Shown here: one piece after another, positions 53,661 through 64,000 of the stretch
Layout of the letters: each line of letters begins with the position of its first letter
Numbering within the stretch: position 1 is the stretch's first letter
Notes under the pieces: generated by a model
What the model was told of the DNA's origin: nothing
What the model saw: only the letters and a program-made list of their open reading frames with translations
Databases searched by the model: none
Program-made: the position numbers and the translations under genes
Source of the DNA: Coriobacteriaceae bacterium
GTDB taxonomy: Bacteria; Actinomycetota; Coriobacteriia; Coriobacteriales; QAMH01
Direction: 5' to 3'
Assembly (NCBI GenBank): GCA_025992705.1
Contig: DAJPGJ010000001.1
Location: 744,001 to 808,000, forward strand
Length of the DNA stretch: 64,000 nucleotides

Positions 53661-54446
53661 ATGGAAATGAAGGATCCCTTTGACCTGACGGGGCGCGTTG
53701 CCCTCATCACGGGCGCGAGCTCCCATGGAATCGGGAACGAGTCGGCAAAGGTCCTCGCCGAGCACGGTGCCAAGGTGTTTCTCACGGCGCGTCGCGAGGA
53801 CAAGCTGCAAAAGGCGGTCGAGGAGATCGAGGCAGCCGGCGCCAGTGCGGAATACCGCGTCACCGACGTCTCGAACGAGGAAGATTGCAAGGCCGCCATC
53901 GAGGAGTGTGTCGCCACGTTCGGGCGTCTCGACATCATGGTGCTTTCCGCCGGAATCTCGGGGCTTTCCGTTTCGGGCGGACTCGAGACAGCGTTTGATA
54001 CGGACAACTGGCGCAAGGTCCTGGGTGTCAACCTGGATGGCGTCATGTTCATGATCAAGCATGGCTGGGAGGAGTGCGCCAAGAACGACGTCGGCGCGAT
54101 TATCCCCGTTGCCTCGCTTGCCGCGTGGAAGGCCGCGGGTTCGGTTGCCTACACGGCTACCAAAGGCGCCATACGCGCGCTCACGCCATGCATCGGCAAG
54201 CTTTTGGCTCCGGAGGGCGTGCGCATGAACACGCTGTATCCGGGCTTCATCGAGACCGACATGACGCACCCCGAAGGATCGGATGACATCTTCCAGAAGA
54301 TTGCGCCGGGGATTCTGGCGAAGATTCCCCTCGGTCGCACGGGAAAGGTGTCCGACTGCGCGAACGCGGTGCTCTATCTTGCCTCGGATGCGTCCAGCTT
54401 CATGACTGGACAGCATCTTGTGGTCGATGGCGGAGAACTCTGTTAA
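53661..54446 (+). CDS. Short-chain dehydrogenase/reductase 1
   Basis: A 261-residue NAD(P)-dependent oxidoreductase of the classical SDR family. The cofactor motif is TGASSHGIG, LSAGISG is the NAG-like motif, Ser in VASLAAW and Tyr-x3-Lys in AYTATKGA form the active site, and PLGRTGKVSDCANAVLYLASD with a late ITGQ-like MTGQHLVVDGG completes it. It could reduce a carbonyl or oxidise a hydroxyl of the cluster's substrate; a bile-acid-type hydroxysteroid dehydrogenase is an alternative. ATG 53661 follows GAGAGGAAAGG. Confidence 0.87.
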   Translation: MEMKDPFDLTGRVALITGASSHGIGNESAKVLAEHGAKVFLTARREDKLQKAVEEIEAAGASAEYRVTDVSNEEDCKAAIEECVATFGRLDIMVLSAGISGLSVSGGLETAFDTDNWRKVLGVNLDGVMFMIKHGWEECAKNDVGAIIPVASLAAWKAAGSVAYTATKGAIRALTPCIGKLLAPEGVRMNTLYPGFIETDMTHPEGSDDIFQKIAPGILAKIPLGRTGKVSDCANAVLYLASDASSFMTGQHLVVDGGELC

Positions 54447-54485
54447 CGAATGGGACAAGGTGGGATTACAAGAAGGGAGAACCTG

Positions 54486-55943
54486 ATGGATCAGGTTAAG
54501 GAGGAGCCGAGAAATCCGTTTCTGGACGCTCCGAACGCAAAGAAGATGATGACGGTCATAGGCCTCTATCTCGCCGTCATCGCAAACATGCTCGTATCGA
54601 ATACGAACTCGGTCATGCTGCCCGCCGCAGCAGCCGACATCGGCGGCATGGACATCTACGGTCTTGCTCAGGGAGTCAGCGGCATCATCGGCGTCTGCGC
54701 CATGCCCATCTACGGCTTCATCGGCGCGCGCAACCCGGCCTCCAAGCGGCTGCTTGCCGGCGGCTCGCTCGTCGTGGGCGCTCTGGTGCTCCTCATCCGC
54801 GGCATCGCGACCAACATGTTCATGATCATCGCCGCGAACATCTTCTGGGGCTTGGTGAGCGCCGGCGTCTTCGCCATTGGCTTCACCATGATTCGCGACA
54901 TATACGATAAGAAGCAGGCGGGCTTGTACCTCGGCCTCGTGGGCACGATGATGTCCATCGGCATCCTTGCCGGACCCTTCGTGGGTGGCCTGGTCATCGA
55001 CCAGATCGGCTGGCGCGTGTGGTGCTTCATCCTCTTCGCCTTCCTCGCCCTGGGAGCGATCCTCATTCTCATGGGCGTCAAGGTAAAGAAGGAGGAGGTC
55101 GCATTTCTGGCCGTTAAGGGCGGTAAGTTCGACTTCGCCGGTGCCGCAGTCATCACCATCTTCCTGGGTTGCCTCATCATCGCGCTTTCCATGGGCAGCA
55201 GCTACGTCAAGTTCGGCACGCCGCTCAACACGGGGCTGCTCATCGTGTCCGTCATCGCGCTCATCGTGCTCGTCTTCATTATCAGGAAGAAGAAGGACGA
55301 CGCCATCGTTCCGCTCAACGCCCTCAAGGATCGCAACACGCTCGTGCTGACGGGCTCGAACTTCCTGCATAACTTCGGCGCGATGTCGATTTCGTTCTTC
55401 ATCCCCGGCTTCATCATGCGCACACTCGCGACCGACCCCATCGTGCAGACGATAGGCCCCGCGCTTGCCGGCGGTCTGTCGACTTCGCTCATGGCCGTGC
55501 TCGGCCTGTTCCTCGGGCCCGTGTTCGGCAGGATCATTGCCAAGCAGAACACGGCGAAGTGGGTCATGACCTTTGGCAACGTGTGGCGTGTTCTCATCAT
55601 GGGCGCCTTCGTGCTCGTGCTCGTGCCCGGCGTGCCCGTGTGGGTCATCTACATTCTCACCTTCCTGGGCGGCTTCTTCAACTCGCAGCAAACCGTCACG
55701 CAGTCCGCAGCACCGCAGATTATGCTCAAGGCCAATCTGCGCACGCTCGGCAACTCCGTCATCCAGCTGGGCCAGAACCTTGGTGCTGGCGTGGGCATGG
55801 CGGTCTTCACTCTGCTTGTGGCGATGGACCCGGCGACGGGCATGCGTCTGTGCATGATCGTCTCGCTGGTCGCCTGGATTGTCCTGCTCCTCATCACGTT
55901 CCTCCTCAAGAAGCCCACCGAGGCTGAGGCGGATGCCGAGTAG
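54486..55943 (+). CDS. MFS transporter of the Moco cluster
   Basis: A 485-residue permease with 12 to 14 hydrophobic segments. YLAVIANMLVSNTNSVMLPAAAADI opens segment 1, MIRDIYDKKQAGLYLGLVGTMMSIGILAGP matches the mid-protein MFS motif and the FIL..P antiporter-like part. ATG 54486 follows AAGGGAGAA; GTG-type upstream codons are less likely. Set between two SDR genes, it probably imports the substrate or exports the product of this pathway. Confidence 0.85.
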   Translation: MDQVKEEPRNPFLDAPNAKKMMTVIGLYLAVIANMLVSNTNSVMLPAAAADIGGMDIYGLAQGVSGIIGVCAMPIYGFIGARNPASKRLLAGGSLVVGALVLLIRGIATNMFMIIAANIFWGLVSAGVFAIGFTMIRDIYDKKQAGLYLGLVGTMMSIGILAGPFVGGLVIDQIGWRVWCFILFAFLALGAILILMGVKVKKEEVAFLAVKGGKFDFAGAAVITIFLGCLIIALSMGSSYVKFGTPLNTGLLIVSVIALIVLVFIIRKKKDDAIVPLNALKDRNTLVLTGSNFLHNFGAMSISFFIPGFIMRTLATDPIVQTIGPALAGGLSTSLMAVLGLFLGPVFGRIIAKQNTAKWVMTFGNVWRVLIMGAFVLVLVPGVPVWVIYILTFLGGFFNSQQTVTQSAAPQIMLKANLRTLGNSVIQLGQNLGAGVGMAVFTLLVAMDPATGMRLCMIVSLVAWIVLLLITFLLKKPTEAEADAE

Positions 55944-56010
55944 GTTATTTGATTTTCGATCAAGGGGCGGCCGTTCGTGCTTGCGGCCGCCCGGATAGGT
56001 GGGTAACGAG

Positions 56011-56841
56011 ATGAAAAGATTGCAAGTCGTGGCAGGCGGAACATCGGGCATGGGCCTTGCCACTGCCAAGGCGCTGGGCAAGTTTGGCCCCGTGCTGGTA
56101 GGAGGACGCAACGAGAAGCGCCTTGCCGATGCCGTCGCCAAACTCGAAGCCGACGGCGTCGAGGCCTACGGGAAGACGGTCGACATCGCCGATCGCGCCT
56201 CTCTCGACGAGTTCGCGGCCTATGCGGTCTCGATTGCGCCGTTGGGAAACGTGGTGAACGCCGCGGGCGTTGATACGGGCGGTGGTGACCTCATCGTCAA
56301 GGTCAACATGGTGGGAACGGTCAATTTCGTCGAGGCGTTCCTGCCCTATCTCGAAGAGGGCTCGGCTTTGGTGAACTACTCGTCTATCACGGGATACTTC
56401 GTGCAGCCCACGCCCGAGGAGCGCGAGATTTGGGACGATCCCAACAACCCTGCGTTCTTCGACAAGGTCAAGGCGGCCATAGATGCGCGTGAGGTGCCCG
56501 AGGCCATGCGTGCCATGGGCGAGGACTACCAGTACTATCCGATATCCAAGACCTTTACGCAGTATTACACGCGTGCGAACACGCGGCGGTTCGGGAAGAG
56601 GGGCTGCCGCATCTTCTCCATCGCGCCAGGGGCCTTTGACACACCCATGTTGCGCGAGGCATCCGAGGAGACGGTCGCCGGCATCGAACGTGGCACTGCG
56701 TTTGGCCGTCTGGGAGATTCTGACGAGATGGCCGAATTCATCGTGCGCATGCTCGAACCCGGTTTGGAGTATCTGACGGGCGTCGACCTCATCTTGGATG
56801 GTGGCAAGTTTGGCATGACGATGGCAAAGCAGCTCGACTAG
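56011..56841 (+). CDS. Short-chain dehydrogenase/reductase 2
   Basis: A 276-residue SDR. The dinucleotide motif is GGTSGMGLATAKAL, VVNAAGVDTGG the NAAG motif, NYSSITGYF carries the serine, and YYPISKTF the Tyr-x3-Lys pair. An insertion (about 135-175, EERE..DDPNNPAFFDKVKAA) lies before the tyrosine, as in some 3-alpha-hydroxysteroid dehydrogenases. The exact substrate is unknown. ATG 56011 is preceded by a GGTGGGTAACGAG site; GTG 55999 is an alternative. Confidence 0.85.
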   Translation: MKRLQVVAGGTSGMGLATAKALGKFGPVLVGGRNEKRLADAVAKLEADGVEAYGKTVDIADRASLDEFAAYAVSIAPLGNVVNAAGVDTGGGDLIVKVNMVGTVNFVEAFLPYLEEGSALVNYSSITGYFVQPTPEEREIWDDPNNPAFFDKVKAAIDAREVPEAMRAMGEDYQYYPISKTFTQYYTRANTRRFGKRGCRIFSIAPGAFDTPMLREASEETVAGIERGTAFGRLGDSDEMAEFIVRMLEPGLEYLTGVDLILDGGKFGMTMAKQLD

Positions 56842-56890
56842 ATTTCATTGCATGAGGCGTTTAATCCTTGTGCAAGAAGAAAGGACATGC

Positions 56891-57520
56891 ATGACCATGA
56901 AAGATTACTCGACTTATTTCGAAGGCAAGGACTGGGTGCACCAACTCGGCTTTTGCGCACCTGACTGGCGCGCGTTCATGACCGCCCATAACCGCCTGTT
57001 CGGGTCCGGGCCGTTCTTCTACACGACCAACACCTTTGGCAAGCTGCTCTATCACGGCGAGGAGGTCGATTGCGAGGGATTGGAGTTCCATGCCTGCTAC
57101 GGCGCGTGGGGTAGCCACTCCATAGAAGTCGTGACGCAAAACGATTGGTCAATCCCCACGATGTTCACCGAGCTCAACAAGGAGGAAGAGCCCGGCCTCA
57201 ACCACGTGCACATCTTCGTGGACAGCCTGGCCGAAGCCCAGGACGCTTGCGATTTCCTCGGCATCGACGTGATCACGGTTGGCTATCCCGACCTCGAGAA
57301 CGCGCTCGAGAAGGCGCGGGCGACGGGCACCGACGAGGCAATGGTGCGCGCCAACGCGGGCAAGCCCTCGTTCATGGTTGCCGATATGCGCAAGGATCTG
57401 GGCTTTGCCGTGCAGTTCGTCGAGCCGCGTGCCAAGAACCTCCACGATGCCATCATCGGTGCCCGCGAGAAGTGGGACGGTTCGCAAGAAACGATGTTCA
57501 TCCCCATGGGCGGAAGGTGA
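56891..57520 (+). CDS. VOC (glyoxalase-fold) protein 2
   Basis: A 209-residue VOC protein. DWVHQLGFCAPDWRAFMTAHNRLFGSGPF begins the first module, and NHVHIFVDSLAEAQDACDFLG the second; metal-ligand-like His and Glu are present (HSIEVV, VQFVEP). It has a longer C-terminal tail than VOC 1. ATG 56891 follows AAAGGA; ATG 56897 and a TTG/ATG upstream at 56852 are alternatives. It is the last gene of the cluster, with a terminator-like hairpin at 57637. Confidence 0.82.
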   Translation: MTMKDYSTYFEGKDWVHQLGFCAPDWRAFMTAHNRLFGSGPFFYTTNTFGKLLYHGEEVDCEGLEFHACYGAWGSHSIEVVTQNDWSIPTMFTELNKEEEPGLNHVHIFVDSLAEAQDACDFLGIDVITVGYPDLENALEKARATGTDEAMVRANAGKPSFMVADMRKDLGFAVQFVEPRAKNLHDAIIGAREKWDGSQETMFIPMGGR

Positions 57521-57636
57521 TTTTCCTATCCTTGCCGGGGGGATGTCTGGGATCCTCCGGCAGGCGATATGCCCATTTCCGAGGCGTGCCATGGATTAAT
57601 CCCCCTACCCTCAGGTTCATGGCGCGCCGCTCTCTC

Positions 57637-57673
57637 GAGAAGACCGAAGCCGGTGGACTTCGGTCTTCTCGCG
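57637..57673 (+). terminator. Terminator-like hairpin after the VOC 2 gene
   Basis: A perfect 13-bp stem (GAGAAGACCGAAG with CTTCGGTCTTCTC) and an 8-base loop; only a short GCGTTT follows. The rest of 57521-57896 holds nothing recognisable. Confidence 0.6.
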
Positions 57674-57896
57674 TTTGGGGCTGTGGGCACGAATCGTTGC
57701 TACCAACATGCTGAAGGGATCGAAAGCCCCCTTGGCCCTCGACCCCTTCCATGCCGGTGCAACTCACATTGCCCCGCAAGGATACCAACCGTGCGTTGCG
57801 GTGCGATGACGGCGTGCTTACCGTGGCGTTTCAGATGGGGCGACCGTTTTTTTGAGACGCCCTGTTCGGGACACTCATCAGCTCAAGAATCGATTT

Positions 57897-58205
57897 ATGC
57901 ATGTCGATTATGGAGCTCTCGAAAAAGACGGAACAGTTTTAAGTGCAAGCAGTGCGTTCCCAAAGTGCAAAAGTTGCACTTTGAATTGCACTTTGGGAGA
58001 ACTCGCGGTACTTCGTCTGATTGCAGATAACCCACGAATAACGCAGAAGGGCCTCGCTGCGGTGATTGGCATCTCTGAGAGGACAGTTAAGACGCGTACT
58101 GTCGAGCTGCAGGCAAAGGGACTATTGCAACGTGAGGGTGGACGACGTAATGGCGAATGGGTTATCCCGTCCGCGATTCGCGGTGAAATCGACGCTGCTA
58201 GATAG
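57897..58205 (+). pseudogene. Winged-helix domain remnant or small regulator
   Basis: About 102 residues. The C-terminal 70 (LGELAVLRLIADNPRITQKG, then SERTVKTRTVELQAKGLLQR) are a clear winged-helix domain like that ending AlbA/RecG-like regulators, but the N-terminal partner domain is missing. No ribosome site precedes the ATG at 57897. The N-terminal part is read through a 13-bp inverted repeat of TGCACTTTG elements (57958-57998). A degraded gene fragment is as likely as a real small regulator. Confidence 0.45.
57958..57998. repeat. Inverted repeat TCCCAAAGTGCAA...TTGCACTTTGGGA
   Basis: Perfect 13-bp arms with a 15-base spacer that itself contains a third TTGCACTTTG. It overlaps the start of the winged-helix ORF. 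Confidence 0.8.
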
Positions 58206-58292
58206 TGAGATTTCTCGACTGCGCCGCCTTCGGCGGCTTCGCTCGAAATGACAGGACCCCATCGTGCATGAGACGGGGTCCTGTTTTGCTCG
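58206..58292. repeat. Dispersed GAAATGACAG repeat and terminator-like hairpin before carB's end
   Basis: A copy of the GAGATTTCTC...TCGAAATGACAGG repeat (58206-58255) is followed by a hairpin AGGACCCCATC/GACGGGGTCCT and TGTTTT. It lies between two convergent genes and may stop transcription from either side. Confidence 0.6.
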
Positions 58293-58308
58293 GTATGTCG
58301 AAATCTGA

Positions 58309-61539
<3,231 letters not shown>

Positions 61540-61650
61540 GAGATCGCCTTTCTGCGAGAGCTTACAATCCTAGATATGATACCGCGCGCGCTGGCTCCCG
61601 AATCGCACAATCTGCGGATGCAGTATGCGTATCGGGGGACGGGACTGGGC

Positions 61651-61782
61651 CCCCTGTCATTTCGAGCGCAGGCGCGAAGCGCCGAAGTCGAGAAATCCCG
61701 CCCTTCGCGTTTTGACGTCAGCGGCGGGAGAGATTTCTCCACTCCGCGGCCCCGTGGCCGCTCCGGTCGAAATGACAGGGGC
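61651..61782. repeat. Inverted pair of dispersed GAAATGACAG repeats
   Basis: CCCCCTGTCATTTCGAGCGC at 61651 and its counterpart ending TCGAAATGACAGGGG near 61782 face each other around a GC-rich centre. The copies also contain GAGAAATC and AGATTTCTCC. No gene is visible in 61540-61884. Confidence 0.8.
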
Positions 61783-61884
61783 CGGGCCCGCGGCCGCTCC
61801 AGTGCGTCCATTTTTCTTCTCCCACGATCAGGGGCCCAGTCCCTGCTGGTATACTTCTGACCACGGCTGAGGAGGGGGATCTCC

Positions 61885-63540
61885 GTGAGAAACGTGTTCC
61901 GAGAGGCGCTGGAAAACGGTGAGTTCGTCGTCACCTGCGAGATGATTCCGGGGCGTGGCGCCTTCGAGGCCTACCAGGAGGCTGATCACCTCAAGATGAA
62001 GGCCATCTGGGAAACCGGCCTCGTGCACGCCATCTCGATCACCGATTGCCCGAGCGGCAACCCTGCCATCAGCCCGCCTACCGTGGCGCGACGTTTCGCG
62101 CGCGAAGGGATTCCCTCGATCGTCCACTACACGTGCAAGGACCGTTCGCGCAACATGATGCAGGGCGAGCTCTACGCGATGCAGCTGCGCGGTCTCGAAA
62201 ACCTGCTCATCATGTCGGGGGATTACCAGGGCTCCGGCTTCGAGGGGGCGGGTCGTCCGGACTTCGACCTCGATCCCGCCAACGCCCTGCGCCTCGTGAA
62301 CGCCATGAACGAGGGCCTCGTCTACCACGGCCGCGATGGCGATGTGCGCGAGACTCCTGCGCATTTCTTCCCCGGAGCCGTCGTCAATCCGTATAAGTAC
62401 CGCGAGGGCGAGAGCATCCCGCAATACCTCAAGCTGGAGAAGAAGCTCATCTGTGGCGCGAAGTTCATCATCCAGCAACTGGGGTTCGATGCGCGCAAGA
62501 TGCAGGAGCAGCTCTTCTACGTCGAGGAGCGTTGCTACAACGTGCCCATGATCGCCAATATCTTCATGCTTACCAAGAGTGCCGCGCAGCTCATGCGCAA
62601 GGGGGCGATTGCCGGTTGCGTCGTCACCGACGAGCTCATGGCCGAGCTCGAGGAAGAGGCCGCAATCGACGCACAGAAGCCTGGCTACGCTCGCGGCAAG
62701 CGCATCGAACGCGCTGCCAAGCAGATCGCCATCGCTCGCGGATTGGGCTATGCGGGCGTGCATATCGGCGGCGTTGGTCTGGATGCGGACACCGTCACCG
62801 AGGTGCTCGAACGGTCGAGCGCCTATGAGGATGACTGGCAAGCCTGCGTCCGGGAGCTCTCCTATGGTAAGCCCGGCGGCTTCTACCTCTACGAGCCCGA
62901 GCTCGACGAAGACGGCAAACCCACCGGACTCAATACGCATGAGCACGCCACGCTCGACGAGGACATATCTGGTCGCAAGCTCTTCAAGGGTTATGGCCTA
63001 TCGCGTCTTTTCCACAAGCTTGCGCTCGCGCAAGAATACGATGACGAGGGGAGCGTTGTTGGCCGCTCTGGTTTGAACGGCATGCTCGCCTGGAACATGG
63101 ACCGGCTGGACCGCAAGAAGGGCGTCAACCGCGCTCATGGTTTCGAGCACACGTGCAAGACCTTCCTCTACGGTTGCATCGACTGCGGCGACTGCGGCCT
63201 GGAGTCCGTCGCCTACAGCTGTCCGATGGCTTCGTGTCCCAAGAGCGAGCGCAACGGCCCGTGCGGCGGCAGCATGGATGGCTACTGCGAGGTCTATCCT
63301 CCCACGAAGGAGGGCGGAACGCGCTTTTGCGTGCATTACATGGCGTACCATCGGCTCAAGCGCGCCGGCAAGCTCGACGAATACACGAGCTTCATCACGC
63401 CGCCCAACGACTGGACTTACTGGCAGCGCAGCGCCTGGAGCAACTACACGCACGGGCGCGATAACTGCGCCAAGCGTATCCCCATCGACATCGGTTTCGA
63501 CGGTAGCCCGGGCGGCTTGCCGAAAGACGAAGCGGAATAG
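61885..63540 (+). CDS. metF: Methylenetetrahydrofolate reductase fused to MetV-type C-terminal domain
   Basis: A 551-residue protein. Residues about 1-300 form the MetF TIM barrel (VTCEMIPGRG with the conserved Glu, then GLVHAISITDCPSGNPAISP and HYTCKDRSRNMMQGEL). Residues about 400-551 are a MetV-like cysteine-rich domain: CIDCGDCGLESVAYSCPMASCP and NGPCGG. In acetogens MetV is a separate iron-sulfur/zinc subunit; here it is fused. It reduces methylene-THF to methyl-THF. GTG 61885 follows GAGGAGGGGG. The formate-THF ligase gene is next. Confidence 0.88.
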   Translation: MRNVFREALENGEFVVTCEMIPGRGAFEAYQEADHLKMKAIWETGLVHAISITDCPSGNPAISPPTVARRFAREGIPSIVHYTCKDRSRNMMQGELYAMQLRGLENLLIMSGDYQGSGFEGAGRPDFDLDPANALRLVNAMNEGLVYHGRDGDVRETPAHFFPGAVVNPYKYREGESIPQYLKLEKKLICGAKFIIQQLGFDARKMQEQLFYVEERCYNVPMIANIFMLTKSAAQLMRKGAIAGCVVTDELMAELEEEAAIDAQKPGYARGKRIERAAKQIAIARGLGYAGVHIGGVGLDADTVTEVLERSSAYEDDWQACVRELSYGKPGGFYLYEPELDEDGKPTGLNTHEHATLDEDISGRKLFKGYGLSRLFHKLALAQEYDDEGSVVGRSGLNGMLAWNMDRLDRKKGVNRAHGFEHTCKTFLYGCIDCGDCGLESVAYSCPMASCPKSERNGPCGGSMDGYCEVYPPTKEGGTRFCVHYMAYHRLKRAGKLDEYTSFITPPNDWTYWQRSAWSNYTHGRDNCAKRIPIDIGFDGSPGGLPKDEAE

Positions 63541-63681
63541 CGACGCCCCAGCATTTTGCTGGGAAAAACACGTATCATCTATGCAGAATGTCGGTTGCGT
63601 CGCATCATGCGCGCAAGGCAAGATGAGAAGGCGCGCGGGTTCGTCGCAAGACGGGGCCGCGACGAGGAGAAGGAGAGGCAC

Positions 63682-64000
63682 ATGCCATCTGACATCGAAA
63701 TCGCGCAGGCTTGCGAGATGGAGCCCATCGTCGAGGTTGCCGCGCAGGCGGGTATCGACGAGAAGTACCTCGAGCCCTATGGCAGGTACATGGCCAAGGT
63801 CGACAACATCTCGGTGCTCAAGGATTACGCCGACAAGCCGGACGGCAAGCTCATCCTCGTGACGGCCATCACGCCGACGCCGGCGGGCGAGGGCAAGACC
63901 ACCACGTCCGTGGGCCTGGCCGACGGCATGCGCCAGATCGGCGAGGACGTGATCGTCGCGCTGCGCGAGCCCTCCTTGGGGCCCGTCTTCGGCATCAAGG
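63682..64000 (+). CDS. fhs: Formate-tetrahydrofolate ligase (3' cut by window edge)
   Basis: The first 106 residues of formyl-THF synthetase, which uses ATP to join formate to THF. VTAITPTPAGEGKTTTSVGL is the nucleotide-binding loop unique to this family and REPSLGPVFGIKG follows. The ATG lies 142 bases after metF behind GGAGAAGGAGAGG. Adjacent to MetF-MetV, it suggests a methyl branch of Wood-Ljungdahl type. Confidence 0.96.
   Translation, partial: MPSDIEIAQACEMEPIVEVAAQAGIDEKYLEPYGRYMAKVDNISVLKDYADKPDGKLILVTAITPTPAGEGKTTTSVGLADGMRQIGEDVIVALREPSLGPVFGIK

Overview
The window looks like chromosomal DNA of a strictly anaerobic, high-GC member of the Coriobacteriia, most likely an Eggerthellaceae-type gut organism. 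The evidence is indirect: four molybdopterin (Moco) oxidoreductases, two of transhydroxylase/catechol-dehydroxylase type; abundant ferredoxin-like partners; a MetF-MetV fusion next to formate-tetrahydrofolate ligase; many palindromic intergenic repeats; and actinobacterial-style housekeeping proteins. No species can be assigned from the sequence alone. There is no rRNA, integrase, transposase or CRISPR array in the window.

Layout. 1-2.1 kb: the end of a transhydroxylase-like Moco enzyme and its iron-sulfur partner, which has lost one complete cluster site. 2.4-13.8 kb: a compact information-processing run on the + strand (rimP, nusA, ylxR, infB, rbfA, nrnA, truB, ribF, dnaG, rpoD). 13.8-14.4 kb: four tRNA genes (Ile2, Cys, Gly, Val), then an Mrp-type ATPase. 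15.7-20.2 kb: a complete Psr/Dms-type complex (catalytic, four-cluster and NrfD-like membrane subunits) whose catalytic subunit carries a duplicated aromatic-rich C-terminal extension. 20.6-29.1 kb: a tight seven-gene run joining a HdrD/GlpC-like protein, an acetylene-hydratase-like Moco enzyme, a DUF2064 transferase, a multi-cysteine radical SAM enzyme, a ferredoxin-DUF169 fusion, a flavin reductase-like protein and a GNAT/metallo-beta-lactamase fusion. I know of no described system with this composition and regard it as the best candidate for something new. 29.1-35.9 kb: a small membrane protein, a SixA-CHAD fusion, tRNA-Pro, three transporters and a 32-residue micro-ORF.

36-46.7 kb is an accessory stretch mostly on the - strand: a metallo-beta-lactamase-fold hydrolase, a YjbQ protein, two nucleotide-binding ATPases each preceded by iterated repeats, a three-gene cassette (TerB_N/TerB_C protein, BrxD-like ATPase, Lhr-like helicase) and a HigBA toxin-antitoxin pair. 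Palindromic repeats sit in frame inside two cassette genes. 47-57.5 kb is a catabolic-looking cluster: two paralogous TetR regulators, a complete transhydroxylase-like enzyme with a three-cluster partner, two VOC proteins, two SDR dehydrogenases, an FKBP-type prolyl isomerase and an MFS transporter. This suggests uptake and reductive conversion of a small (possibly polyphenolic) molecule. 58.3-64 kb returns to core metabolism: carB, the MetF-MetV fusion and the start of fhs.

Working picture: an anaerobe that uses several Moco enzymes for substrate-specific respiration or fermentation, with one-carbon metabolism of the Wood-Ljungdahl type. Substrates of all four Moco enzymes remain inference.
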